In this document: piece by piece, positions 22,103 to 33,463 of the stretch | Position numbering within the stretch: the first letter of the stretch is position 1 | Layout of the letters: each line of letters opens with the position of its first letter | From: Apostichopus japonicus | Lineage: Eukaryota; Echinodermata; Holothuroidea; Aspidochirotida; Stichopodidae | NCBI RefSeq assembly: GCF_037975245.1 | Contig: NC_092567.1 | Span: 787,501 to 851,500, forward strand | Reading direction: 5' to 3' | DNA: 64,000 bases | Notes under the pieces: model-generated | The model's input: only the letters and a program-made list of their open reading frames with translations | What the model was told of the DNA's origin: nothing | The model's database searches: none | Made by a program: the position numbers and the translations under genes

Positions 22103-22614
22103 GTGCCATTTCCATCGATCTGAGAGGCATTTTTGGCCAAAATTTTTCTTTTGCGCTTCGCGCCAACCTATGGTGGCGCTACGCTTAGATAGTTTTTCTA
22201 CAAGCTTCGCCCCTCCTTTGGCAAATTCCTTGCAAGGCGCCTTTCTAACCGTGTCACAATTTGTTACTATATATGACCGAAAGTAGTTTTTACTTTTTTT
22301 TCGAATGAATAGCTAGACGGACCGCATCCGTAATGAAATTTGGTTTGCCGATAAAAAAGGAAAATAGGGCTGTAGCAACCATAATTATATATATAAATAT
22401 ATAAAAATATTTTAGGTCGGGATATACGGTAGTAGCCTATCTAAACCCCCCCCCCCACCCCCAACATTTGGTGGCATAATTTTTGTGTGTGGCTAAAATA
22501 ATACGTGAGATTATTTATCCAAATCATATTCGGCGGTGGCTAAAACTATATCCAACACATGCTGCATGAGGTAAATGACGGCTTCGTGGTCGTCCTGTGA
22601 CCTGTGACCGTATA

Positions 22615-22871
22615 CCCAGCAAACACTAATACGTTATTAAAACATTTCGTCTTTTGTTTTGATAACGTTATTTGCGGTGTAATAAATATGTCACGAAAAC
22701 GTTTTCAGGCTATTACTTCAAACATTTTTTTGTTAAAACATTGATGTAACATTAATATAACATTAATATCTCATTAAAACGTTATGCCGACGATTTTATA
22801 ACACCACATTTAACGATATAAAACATATTTTAGAGGCTCAAGTGTTATGATAACGTTTTGTGTTTGCTGGG
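22615..22871. mobile_element. TA-flanked MITE (257 bp)
   Basis: The ends read CCCAGCAAACAC and GTGTTTGCTGGG, flanked by TA on both sides (22613-22614 and 22872-22873). The interior repeats ATAACGTT- and AAAACGTT-type words. The TA target fits a Tc1/mariner-like origin, but that is inferred. Confidence 0.8.
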
Positions 22872-23346
22872 TAGCATGTTGTCACTCATGATTATTATCA
22901 TAATGTCTGTACATCTCTTGTGTATGAGTGTAAGTATACGTACAATCATATATATGATCCACATCGATATGGGTTCACTGGGTTTCCATTTGGCCTGTTT
23001 CCAACAATATTTTTAACCACAGGCGCGTAGCGAAGGGGGGGGGGGCAAAGGGTCAAGATCGTCCCCCTCTCGAGCATATTTTGTTTATGATATCGAAATT
23101 TTAAGAGGTTTTAATATTTGTATACCAATAAATTAACTCTGTCTGAATTTTCGAAAATTCCTTGACCAACGTATTCTCCATCATACTTCCCTCTACTCGT
23201 GCAATTTTGACCGGTCTGTTAGGGGTTGAAGGGGTTTTTCTACATTGGTTGTCCATAGATGAAATTTTGTGCAACATTATGGGTATGTTTTGAAGTGAAT
23301 TTAGTATTCAAATTCTGAACAAATAACGGGCTTAAAACCTTGAAAA

Positions 23347-23880
23347 TTGGGGCTGACGGGTATTGTGGGGCGTTACGTAGAATTACCTAACAAACCTAGA
23401 TGCTTGGTGTGCACACACCTCGACCCCTCCCCCACTTTCCTCCACCGGGCCTCAGGCACTACTCTGAGACCTGGTAGATTTGGTTGCGACTCAGCCAATG
23501 TCATCTACCTGCTGTATTGTTGCAAGTGCCCCCAGGTCACCTATATTGGCGAAACCAGCACAAAGTTCAGACTCCGCTTCAATAACCACAAACTAAGTAT
23601 CCGCAATAATAAACTAGGTTTCCCTGTTGCCGAACATTTTAATCTCCCCAATCACAACTTATCTGACCTCAAATTTGTAATTCTATACGGCTTCATCAAA
23701 ACCGCCCATGAAAGAAACAACCGGGAACTAAAAACCATCTTACGCCTCAACACACACAACAATGGGCTCGACAGGGATCTCTCTTTTATGAGCATACATG
23801 CTAAGCTAAATACCAATAAGGTCTAGTTTCTTCCATTTCATTAGTACAACTGAAGAAGAGCCGTGTAAACGCTCGAAATA
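23347..23880 (+). pseudogene. Penelope-like retroelement fragment, GIY-YIG endonuclease domain
   Basis: The 159-codon frame contains RFGCDSANVIYLLYCCKC, VTYIGETSTKFRLRFNNHK, FPVAEHFNLPNH and AHERNNRELK. This is the Cys-bearing GIY-YIG nuclease domain found at the C-terminus of Penelope-like elements, where it nicks target DNA. The paired Y...YIG, the R/H positions and a downstream E are visible. The frame ends at TAG near 23824 and is followed by ACTGAAGAAGAGCC...CTCGAAA, the usual post-ORF signature. An in-frame TGA lies just upstream of 23347 and no RT domain is seen, so the copy is 5'-truncated and probably inactive. Confidence 0.85.
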
Positions 23881-23952
23881 TTTTGTTACCTATTTAACGT
23901 TCTAAAGTAATAAAGTTGGAAATGAAAGTATCATTTTTGTCCATTTTTTTCT

Positions 23953-24031
<79 letters not shown>
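23953..24031. repeat. (TA)n microsatellite
   Basis: A nearly pure TA run lies about 70 bp past the Penelope fragment. Tyr-Ile frames across it are artefacts. Confidence 0.95.
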
Positions 24032-24032
<1 letters not shown>

Positions 24033-24178
24033 TCTTGTTGAGTTGTCTGATGATCGCAATAAAGCGTGAAACTCCGAGTTACAACTACTAGTGTTCCACT
24101 AGTCTCATCTAGTATCAACATATATTCCGCTCTGTCCAATGGACATAGAGCACTCTGCGCCAAGATAGACGCCAACCT

Positions 24179-24179
24179 A

Positions 24180-24224
<45 letters not shown>
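24179..24224. repeat. (TC)n(TA)n microsatellite
   Basis: A TC run changes directly into a TA run about 150 bp before the left edge of duplication copy A. Confidence 0.95.
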
Positions 24225-27200
24225 AGATCATATCATATCTAGACAGATGAAGATATATGTATGACCAGAGTGCTATTTTGAAACGTTTACGAACTGAATG
24301 ATGTATAGTCACGATAACTTACTTTTCTTGGTACTGTTGTGGAAAACTGTGCAACAGTAACTTTTGTGACATTAGTTTTCTGGTAAACATATAGATAGTA
24401 CCGTACCATATTTCATTTTGCAGCAAATTCCCTGAACGAAATATTGCAATGTTCTTTGCATTACTCATTCTCTTTAAGTTGGCGTCAAAGGTTGAAAGAA
24501 TTATTCTTTTGACTTATTTAGTTTCAATTTGAAATGAAGTTGTTTGGAAGTTTCTGCATAATAGTTTTGTGCATGCAATCTAGTGACAACAGCCGCTTTT
24601 GTGATGCCATCGTTGTATTCATTTATAACTCAAAGAAGCCATTTATCTACTCAGGAATCTAAGTTCGATTGTACTTTCAAATGGAAACTCCAAAAGTTTA
24701 GCTTTCGCAATCGCACCACCATTACTCTGATATAATTCCTCTAACCGGTGGAGACCCTGGAGACACGTGTTGGGCGTATGTTGCATAATTCACAAAGTTA
24801 TGCAAAAATCCGTAGTCAAGCTAGCAAACAACATCAAAAATAACAAAACATACTGAATTTTGATCTTATTGGCTGAACTATTTCTTTTCATTACAATCGT
24901 CTACAATATACCAAATAAACTTTACGTAGTAGCCTTTTCAAAAAGATAGCAGTTCTCTAAACTATTACTGAAGATAAACAGATGAGAGCATTATGAAACA
25001 TTGATGATGACAACAATTTTGTAATCCTGTCAGGTTAGAAGCACAGTCGATCGTTTTTCAAAAGGCCATCGTTACCAATGCGGCGACACTTGAATGCCCT
25101 TCCACTCATGAATACAAATGCTGGTTAGGAGGACACACAAATGTTCTGTTACTAAATATATCCCCAATAAGAAGACTTCTACGTTTCAAACACTAAAGTC
25201 TGATATTAGTGAATGCCCAAGTTGAATGGAAAGTCGTCGGATGCCACATTGCCATCTCAGGCTAGATTCAAACAACTCTTACCAGGGCAGTTTATCAATT
25301 ATAGTGTCAATTGGAGTTTTCGGGATGAACATTTACCGAATATCGATAGATATGGACGGCTCCAGTCCATTGTTGGTTAGGTAAGTGATTACAGTCTCGG
25401 ATCGATTAGCAATTGTTAATGCAGAGAGATGCGATTGATACAAAGTGCAAAAATAGATATACTGCCATGCTAAAAGTATTATTTTTTGCAGTCGTTTCTG
25501 GTTCACCGATGCAATGTTGAAGTGATCTCAAATATAGCGTAATGTATTTTACCACTCAAAACAACAACACAAACTTTTCTTCAAAGGTGTACAAACAACA
25601 TTTTTCATGGGGTATATCGATTTCGACCGACGAGTTTTCTTGACCGACTACCGTGAGTCCGTGACTACCCGTAGCATTGTATTTTTATAATCATTTAAGT
25701 CATATATTCAAAGACATTTATTCACTTAATTATAAAAGTATTTTTACACAATTTCCCTACATATTAAATCACATTAACACATGTATGACTACTGGGTTTC
25801 GGGCTAATTCGGGCAGATTGTAAAAACAATATTCTAGACACCATTTTCTCTCCACCTGGGATATATTATGAAGTCGTGACAAGTAAAGTACAGCCATTAA
25901 TAGACCAACACAATATCATGCGATTGAAAAAAGATATAACTGCCATACTAAACGCGTAAATAAAAAGTAGTAAATCTTGGTTAAGGTGTAATAATATGAT
26001 AAAAACAAAACATCCACCACTACAAAAATTAAGCTTCTCCGAAACATAGTAAATGTACTGTATGGGTTAAGAGGAAGATAGTATATTTACAAACACACAT
26101 CAGTTATATGTAGCCGTGAATTGAGTAAAATGACTATTAATCAATCATCACGATATTCAATGAACAGTATTTGGCAAGGCTTTATCGCATACCACGACAG
26201 TGCTGTATTGATAGTAGTTACTATAATGTTCTATCTTGCAACCGGGCATATCTTTGAATTTTCTACATTCAACGTACGTAAAAAGGTGGTTTTTAATGAT
26301 TTTTACTTTGTTAATTTAATGTTTCTGTCACTCCAGAGTAACACTTCAAAGAATGGTTAGATCTTTCTTTACAAACCAATGAATTAACAATAAGAGTTTT
26401 GTCTCAATTGAGGAGATAATCTAATCATTTCATTCGCACTTAAATAACCATTTATTCATCCATCAATGACGCGTGAATATTGTATTAGCAATCTCTTGCA
26501 GTCAAGATATAGCGTGTTCTCAAAAGATAAATAAACATCGTACGTGTATTGTTTAAGATAATTTCAATTCAGTTAGTATATGTAAGTTATATACAGATAC
26601 ACGATATGAGACTCAATACACACATCCAGCTGAAATGATTGCTGCGTGGAATCTTTCGAGCATAACATTACTAGAGTATAGGATAACAATGGTTTTGTAT
26701 TAGACAATGCAAGTACTCAAACTGGGGGTTTATTCATTTCGTCAGCAGAAATAAACTTCCACATAAGGTATTTTAACTTATGTGTTTTTCTTTCTATACT
26801 ATTATGGATGACGCTGCTTCTTTATTCTCGCATATCAACTCTGGCAGGCATTGTTATTACGATGACTCACGAATCATTTTGCCTATGGCAAGCCAAAAGA
26901 TGATCAAGACTTGAGCAAAAACTTCAGGCGGAATATCTGCCATTTGAAACAGTTTGCCAATGCAAACTACTCTATATTGTCACCTCATATCATGCTTCAA
27001 GGAATTCGCATCGGCAATATGAATAGTTCCAAACCTTCATATGACAAAACACGATAATTCTGCTTAAACTGTCAGTTCTTGCGCTTTAAGCATCACAGTA
27101 CCTGAAAGCAAACTAACGTCCGAACTTATCAGAGAATAATATAGTGGGATGTTATAAACATGCTCGTTGAATAAAGCACAACATTTCAAATACTATTAAT

Positions 27201-27451
27201 TAGCAAATCCCTCCAAACAGCCAATCACGTTTTAAGACAAGATATTTTCCAAGCAAGCAATGTATAAAGTGTTATAAAACATCTACTGTAAAAAGTAACA
27301 TTTGATACCACGAACCAGCGAAAGAAATTATGAAGCGTTGATCTAACAAAGTTCCTCCTGTCCAACTAATTATGTTTTGTTTTACCATGATCATGAACGA
27401 TCATTGCAAAGAATGAATCAAAGCAGTTGAATAAGAATTATGAATCGTCTG

Positions 27452-27457
27452 TTTATT
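27452..27457 (-). other. Candidate polyadenylation signal, MS4A gene A
   Basis: AATAAA on the minus strand lies about 215 nt past the stop codon. The aligned site in copy B has changed to the weaker ATTAAA (56669-56674). Confidence 0.45.
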
Positions 27458-27670
27458 TATATGTAAGTACATTATAACAACGATATACTTCTATTGTTCG
27501 AAATTGACAGATGTTGAAAGACATGGAACTTTGTTGCGCAACGTCGATGACAAATAAATATATTAGCAACCGGTAACCAAGACGGTAGACAGAATAAATG
27601 GATTAAATTCTATAACTGAAATTTTACATAATCTCAGAGTATAAGCAAAAGGAAGCCAAAATATGTTGTC

Positions 27671-27841
27671 TTATTTCACATTAACGACATGTTGATTGTT
27701 CGCTGCATAGTTGTAAGATGGTGGTACACCTTGGATGTTTGAAGTATATGGTGTTGGCTGACCATTGGTTGTGATCACTGCAGGGTACGGGGCCTGGGTA
27801 TTGAATGGCTGATATGGTAGCTGGGTGGGTTGGTATGTACT
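27671..27841 (-). CDS. MS4A gene A exon 5 (terminal)
   Basis: Fifty-six codons plus TAA (27671-27673) encode the Pro/Gln-rich cytoplasmic tail, including QGVPPSYNY with a PPxY motif. The acceptor AATTTCTAG abuts 27841. Confidence 0.88.
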   Translation of the reverse strand, partial: STYQPTQLPYQPFNTQAPYPAVITTNGQPTPYTSNIQGVPPSYNYAANNQHVVNVK

Positions 27842-30800
27842 CTAGAAATTTAGAATTGATGGATATCAGATGGAGTAAACTTATACATGAACATCATATC
27901 ATACCATTAATCATATCATATTGTATCACTATATTACTATAATATTAAATCCTTAACTAACGACGTTTCGCGTACTGAAGGAATTCTAATATCATGTCAT
28001 ATTGCATATTGATAACTATATTATATAAATATATTTGGAATTTCGTTGTTTAGTGCAAATAGTTTATAAAACTGGACCTTTCTGTTAAGTAAGGACATAT
28101 TTACTGCACCTTAAAACATGATAGCAATTGCTATCCAAGCTATGTGGTGTTCAGTTTGAAACTTAAGCCGGTACTGGGTATCCATTACAATTTGTTAATT
28201 TGTAGTCACGATGTAACGAACAAATCCCAGAATGATAAACGAGGGAATAACTTCATTGTTGAGTTTTCTAAAGTAACATCTTATAGATGATCATACCGAT
28301 TAAAATGAAAATTAGTTTGTTACAAATAACAGAAATTATTTGACCACTATAATTACGTGAGTATATCGACTTTTATTTTTTTTAAATGTGGGTAGTTTTA
28401 AGCGACGTTAACTTTATTACATAAACAAATTACTTTTGCATTCACTTGTGTTATCGTCGTCATGTACATTAAGAAGGCAGTTTGTTCACATTCATTGAAT
28501 AAGTGTTGCAAAAATGAAGATCCATAAGACGTAATACAATAATGACAATCGTTATATCACTATCAATAATAACAGCATTATATGTTTGTAGCTAAACTAA
28601 ATAAATATATGTTAATATTGAAGAGATTAACTGTGTTAACACGCAGGGACGTAGCCAAAAATTTGAAATGTTGGAGTAGAATTTGAAAAGGGGCACTTCG
28701 CACAAAAAGAACATTATTACACCTAACGTAGCGCCATCATTTACAAAGAAAGTTTTGCCCGAAATGCCTCCAACGTTGCAGGAAATAAATAATAATATAC
28801 AGTAAGAGCATTGAATAATGTAGCACACGAACTTTCACAGAAAAGATTGAGAAGGGTCGCTTAGCTTACTTCAACCTGAAACGAGGGCTTTAATGATATT
28901 TCCTGTTTTTAGTTAACTTTTATTTTTTCAAGGTACTGAAAGGGAGGGGACGATATCTCCTAGTTCTCCCCTGGCTACGTCCCTGGCAGCGTAATTTTTT
29001 TCCTAGGAGGGTTAGGGGCAATTATCATATATAGGCGTATCCAGGCCCTCGCGCATGCGTGTTACTCGTAAAAAGTTTATGGCAAGTAGTAGTACATACA
29101 GAGTGTGCGACGCGATTCACGGTTTGCACACATGTATACGTATATGCGTTCATGCAACAATGGAGACCTGTTCGAGTGACAATTCTTGCGCCAATCTTCA
29201 GCTGAAATCTTGCCCTAGATTAGAGGTTTTAGTTGCCCTTCATTAGGTTTATTATTTAATTGTCATTTTGTTTTTCACATTTTGTTTACAGGGTTTTTGT
29301 GTAACGTCACGTATTGATGGTAGAAAACAGTGCTCACATTTTAAAATCATGATTTCAGTGTGGAAAATGTTACCACATTTAGTAGGTAAAACTTTACACT
29401 TTTAGACAAGATCCACAGGATTTGTACATAGGGTTAAAAATGGGACTATCCATCCTGAAAAATTTCATGAAAATAAGATGTATGTCTTACTTGATGCTTG
29501 AATAAAGATTTTTGACTTCTTAATAGAAGTTACAATGAAGCTACAAAGTGCATAAAGTTGGACCACTATGATGTTTTGTAATGCACATTGACTATATTTA
29601 AGCCTTTACCTGATATAAGTTTCCATGATATTAAATCACCAGCCGATACGCAGACTATAAGTCCCCTACATAACATAACACCTCCAGAAAATTAATTGAA
29701 GTGACGATTTGATCGCGCTTTAATTATTTGCTTTTAGTATTATGTATTTCTTTAGCCCGCGTCCCAGCACTTATTTTCTTCAATTCTCACTTGGTAATCC
29801 TTGGCCAAAAAGAAAAGTGCATTACGTGTAAAACTGTACAGCGGAGATCTATTGCTTTGTACAGCGTACACAGTGCCCACGTACACCCCACACGTGTATT
29901 ACAGCGATCGATGGGTAACGCGTGTCTATGAGTAACACGCATGCGCGAGGGTTTGCATACGCCTATAAATGATAATTACCCCTAACCCTCCTAGGAAAAA
30001 AATTACGCTCCCTGGCAGACGTCTAACTAAGACGTCTGCAATTCAAAACGTTATTATACATTGGTAGAAGATGTTGTATTTCTTGAGATATTAGGAAAAT
30101 AAAGGTTTGTCAAATTATCACCATAACGTTCTGAGCAATGTACTGTTGTACAACATTGTCAACAAATCTAAGGAAACAGTGACCACACCTACCATTTGCT
30201 GAGGCTGATTGTTACTTCCAGGACAAACTGCAACACAGGTAAAGCTTGCTCCGATGATGGCAGCCAGTGATTGGATGGCACAGGTTACAGCCAATAAGAT
30301 GTAAAACGCCAAATGAATTTTCTGCTGGTGCACGTTCACATCACTGGAGTTGTTGTAGTAGTTGTTGGAGTAGTGGTACTGTTAACAAATACGTCATGGT
30401 GACATCATAACACATGAACTTTACAATTCTTTACTACAAGTTCTTTATTTGCCCCAGAACAATGGTACGTTTGGAATGTTTTCTTAGCCTCCGATGTACT
30501 CTGAATTCAAGGTTTTGTTTTTATCAACGTATACTTCTGTGGGTAAATGATTTGTATACAAGCAACACTAAAGAAAAAGAGAATGTTTCGTTTGTTTTTA
30601 CCATGTGGATTTCTTTAAATAGTAAAATTTGAAGAAAAAAAAATAGCGGTGACTTAACGTCTGTTATTTAACTATAACGGCCTTTTGCAAACAGCTAACT
30701 AGGCAACCATAGTATTTCGTCGCGTGGAGAAAATGTGGTTTGCTGTTAATGACTGCAGGTCTTAGTAGCAGTTGCAACGAATTATTGCTCAACGCTATGG

Positions 30801-32247
30801 GATACGAATTTTGTTTCATATATTTAGTTCACACTACATCTAAACGATGGTAATACTTACGTCGTGCTCCGTTGAACCTACGCAACCTGCCGCACCTGCT
30901 GAACTGATGAGGCCGCCAACACCAATGACTGACGCAATGATGGCCAGAATCATGTAAACAATGACCTGCAATAATAAGAACAATTCGCAACAGGGATTTT
31001 TTTTTTAAATCGGGGTAACCATGTTGAAGCCAATTCCCATTAAGAGAGGTTTTTTTTTTACGCAGAATAAAACTGGATTTTTTTTAGACGTAAATTTGTA
31101 CATTTTGATGCACATGTATCATTATGTATGTGACTAGGTCTACAGGGAGGGTAGGGATAATAACTGTTTTTTATTTAGGAATTTGGTGTGATCCGTATGT
31201 TAATCGTAAGAACAACAATCTAGGCAACAAAGTAGAGATAATGTTACACGACAGTACATTGAACCGTTATGTTCCTCGATCTCAAACAAACGAATATGAG
31301 ATATCAAGTTTCGAAGTGCCCCCTTTTACCCGATTGTAACTTGTAGTACCTAGTTATATTTACCTCGACAGAAGGTAGGACTAAAAACAATAATTCCGAT
31401 CTGCAGATTTATTATACGCAGCTTCCATATGGACTAGACCTTTCCCTTGCGAAATTCTTGGAATAGGGTCACAACTCCCTTTGTGGTAAAACTGGATAAT
31501 GCTTATATTATTCATGTGTCATAGTATTATTAATGAAATTGTAAAATATTTGTACTTAACAAAAACGATGTCCCTCACCCTTGCTTTGGAAAAAGTAGCT
31601 TTGGGATATAATCTACAGGACGAACCAAGCAGAGGCTAACATATATATAATTAGATCTGTATATCGGGATATATTTGTGAGTTGGAAGAAGATTCTTCCT
31701 TATGATAACCATATTTCATTTTTGGTCAGACTCGCTGAAACTAAAAACTCATCATGTAATATAGTTTTCCACTGTCACATATAAACAGCGTTGTATTGTT
31801 GATCTGTCACAAATAACTCACTCCGAAATGTATCGGCAGAAAGCAGAATGGGATAAACGTTTGTCCTATTTTCTATGTCATAAGACGATACTAATCATTT
31901 TTGAGATGATTATTTAGGATTTCATTTAAGGTGAGAAGCCCTTTTCCCCATTGAATGCATAGCAAAAGTGCAGATTTGTCTAATATCTACTTTCGTTTAT
32001 TTGTTTATTTCGTCCAAGATATTTCTTTAAACAGGAGAAGTTGCAAATATATTACAATTTTAGGATATGTCAACAAAGACATCATATAATGCAAAAGAAA
32101 ATTGTGAAAATGTTTGGTTTGAATAGATCACATGGAATACTTCTACTACTAAAAGTACTAAAACTACTACTACTACAACTACTGCTACTACTAAAACTAC
32201 TACTACTACAACTACTGCTACTACTACTACTACTACTACTAATACTT

Positions 32248-32285
<38 letters not shown>

Positions 32286-32526
32286 GCTACTACTACCACT
32301 ACTACTACTACCACTACTTCTACTACTACTACTATTACTACTACTACTACTTTTACTACTACTACTACTGCTACTACTGCTACTACTGCTACTACTACAA
32401 CTACAAGTACTACAACTACTACTACTAATGATAATAATAGTAGTAATAATAATAATCTTCATCAACATCGTCGTCATCATCATCGTCCATCATCATCATC
32501 ATCATCGTCCATCATCATCATCATCA

Positions 32527-32576
<50 letters not shown>

Positions 32577-33430
32577 GTTAATCATAATAATCATAATCAT
32601 TATCATAATCATATTCATAATCATAATAATTATCATCGCAGACGGGAGCTTACCATGGACTTGTGTCGCATGCTTGCTATTCCAAAACTTCCTGTGACAA
32701 TGGCAAACTATGAAAAAGAGAAAACACCCGTTTATACCACATGGATTTTTAAATGTCATGGCTTTCTGATCATTTTTAGTCAAGTATAATCGTAGTTGTT
32801 CGTTTAGCTTAAAACGAGATCATATGAAACGGTCTCAGGGTTACAGTATAAACTTTATCTGCTATTGGTACAAAATGTATCGAGGTATGTCATGGTAACA
32901 ATGCTTTAATATATGTAATGCTGTTTTGCCTACAAATTATCAGAAAGCCATTGCAGGAGACGTTACAGTGCAAACGCAACTAGTTGATGCAGTAACTAAC
33001 GTTTTGCATGCTTTTTCAACTTATTTAAGGAAAGACCCTTTTGTTGAAAGGTTAAACAATTTCCCCCTCTCCTCCCCTCTGATGCTCATAATAATTAACC
33101 AGACGTTCTTTAGCTCTTCTGTGAATGAAGGTCGTGAATCCCATATAATGATGAACCACTTATTAATTAGAAAAACATGACATAGTTCCAAGCAAGACTT
33201 ACCACGCCACCCCAGATTCCCCAACCAATATTTTCGACTCTACAGTAGTAATAATCCTGTGGTACCGCTAAGAGAACAATGGCCCAGAGTATTTCGAGAA
33301 CCCCCATCACAATAATAGCACCTCCGGTAATGACGCGTACTGTCGATCCCTTCAGTGATGAGCTATTATACTGCTGTTGATTCAAGCCCGATGGTGAATT
33401 TTGCTGAAATTGTGGTTGGGGTTGAGCCAT
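27671..33430 (-). CDS. MS4A (CD20-like) four-span membrane protein, gene A, five exons, 247 aa
   Basis: Exons 33203-33430, 32654-32707, 30861-30965, 30193-30378 and 27671-27841 are all phase 0 and join to 247 codons plus TAA. The N-terminus is cytoplasmic and Gln-rich (QPQPQFQQ). TM1 is about residues 31-56, and TM2 is about 68-88 with the family hallmark FAIVTGSFGIAS. TM3 is about 94-120 and TM4 about 152-181. The long loop between TM3 and TM4 (about 121-150) is predicted extracellular, with C122 and two NxS sequons (N138, N139). The C-tail is Pro/Gln-rich with a PPSY motif at 231-234. MS4A proteins are surface tetraspanners acting in signalling, ion flux or ligand sensing; a specific role cannot be read here. 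Length and topology are normal, and no break was seen. The start has a purine at -3 and G at +4. Confidence 0.88.
28644..28985. mobile_element. Old MITE in MS4A intron 4, copy A (ends CAGGGACGTAGCC)
   Basis: CAGGGACGTAGCC at the left and its inverse GGCTACGTCCCTG at the right bound 342 bp. The same element, with a decayed right end, is at 57800-58140 in copy B, so it predates the duplication. Its right edge was later hit by the Mutator-like element. The ends recall the hAT-like termini at 21464. Confidence 0.7.
28989..30008. mobile_element. Mutator-like (MULE) non-autonomous element, 1,020 bp
   Basis: Terminal inverted repeats of 79 bp (28989-29067 and 29930-30008) differ at about 5 positions. 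Both start GCGTAATTTTTTTCCTAGG and contain CCCTCGCGCATGCGTGTTAC. An exact 9-bp duplication TCCCTGGCA flanks the element (28980-28988 and 30009-30017). Long inverted repeats with a 9-bp target duplication fit the Mutator superfamily. Internal frames of 63 and 67 codons show no transposase motif. Copy B has an unoccupied, slightly deleted site at about 58133-58141. Confidence 0.9.
30193..30378 (-). CDS. MS4A gene A exon 4
   Basis: Sixty-two codons encode the Tyr/Asn-rich distal part of loop 2 (YHYSNNYYNNSSD), TM4 (LAFYILLAVTCAIQSLAA) and the Cys-bearing end of TM4. The acceptor is TTGTTAACAG and the donor GTAGGT. Confidence 0.9.
30861..30965 (-). CDS. MS4A gene A exon 3
   Basis: Thirty-five codons encode TM3 (VIVYMILAIIASVIGVGG) and the first part of loop 2, AGCVGSTEHD. 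The acceptor ATTATTGCAG and donor GTAAGTATT are clear. Confidence 0.9.
32145..32580. repeat. Compound trinucleotide tract in MS4A gene A intron 2: (CTA)n then (ATC)n
   Basis: An interrupted CTA/ACT tract (about 32145-32425), AAT units, then ATC/TCA units up to about 32577. It ends about 70 nt from the exon 2 donor. Poly-Leu/Ile and poly-Met/Ser frames here are artefacts. Confidence 0.95.
32654..32707 (-). CDS. MS4A gene A exon 2
   Basis: Eighteen codons encode FAIVTGSFGIASMRHKSM. The acceptor TCTCTTTTTCATAG is just above 32707 and the donor GTAAGC is at 32648-32653. A CACAG 15 nt inside the exon looks like an acceptor but would put a stop in frame; the upstream acceptor keeps phase 0 and yields the family motif. 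Confidence 0.9.
33203..33430 (-). CDS. MS4A gene A exon 1
   Basis: The ATG at 33430 begins MAQPQPQFQQ. TM1 reads ITGGAIIVMGVLEILWAIV, followed by extracellular loop 1 (PQDYYYCRVEN) and the start of TM2 (IGWGIWGGV). The donor GTAAGT is at 33197-33202. The exon has 76 codons and ends in phase 0. Confidence 0.9.
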
Positions 33431-33455
33431 CTCGAGTAAAGGTTTGTGCTCGGCG

Positions 33456-33463
33456 TATTTATT
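33456..33463 (-). promoter_or_regulatory. Conserved AATAAATA box upstream of MS4A gene A
   Basis: A TATA-like AATAAATA lies about 25-35 nt before the ATG and is kept in copy B (60671-60678). If it is a TATA box the 5' UTR would be very short, so it may simply be untranslated leader. Confidence 0.25.

Larger units (their letters stand above)
20172..24371. other. Intergenic transposon-rich region
   Basis: Between BLTP3 exon 1 and the MS4A duplication I see an AGGGGAAGGGGA-type purine repeat (20780-20805), G- and C-homopolymer runs (near 20833, 21264, 22075 and 22445), two DNA transposons, a Penelope fragment, and TA/TC microsatellites. A lone CAGGCGCGTAGCGAAGG end at 23021 resembles the hAT-like termini, but no matching right end was found. 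Confidence 0.7.

Noticed and set aside
23894-24175. Tyr-Ile repeat frame
   Set aside because: Translation of the TA microsatellite.
26130-26360. 76-codon frame retained in both duplication copies (also 55356-55586)
   Set aside because: Comparing copies by eye, nearly all base differences change the amino acid (about six replacement, one silent), which fits neutral drift of chance ORFs rather than a gene.
32650-32692. CACAG acceptor for a shorter MS4A exon 2
   Set aside because: It would place TAG in frame; the acceptor 15 nt upstream keeps phase 0 and yields the family motif in both copies.
32041-32697. 218-codon Leu/Ile-rich frame
   Set aside because: It is a translation of CTA and ATC microsatellites; the real coding exon (32654-32707) is on the other strand.
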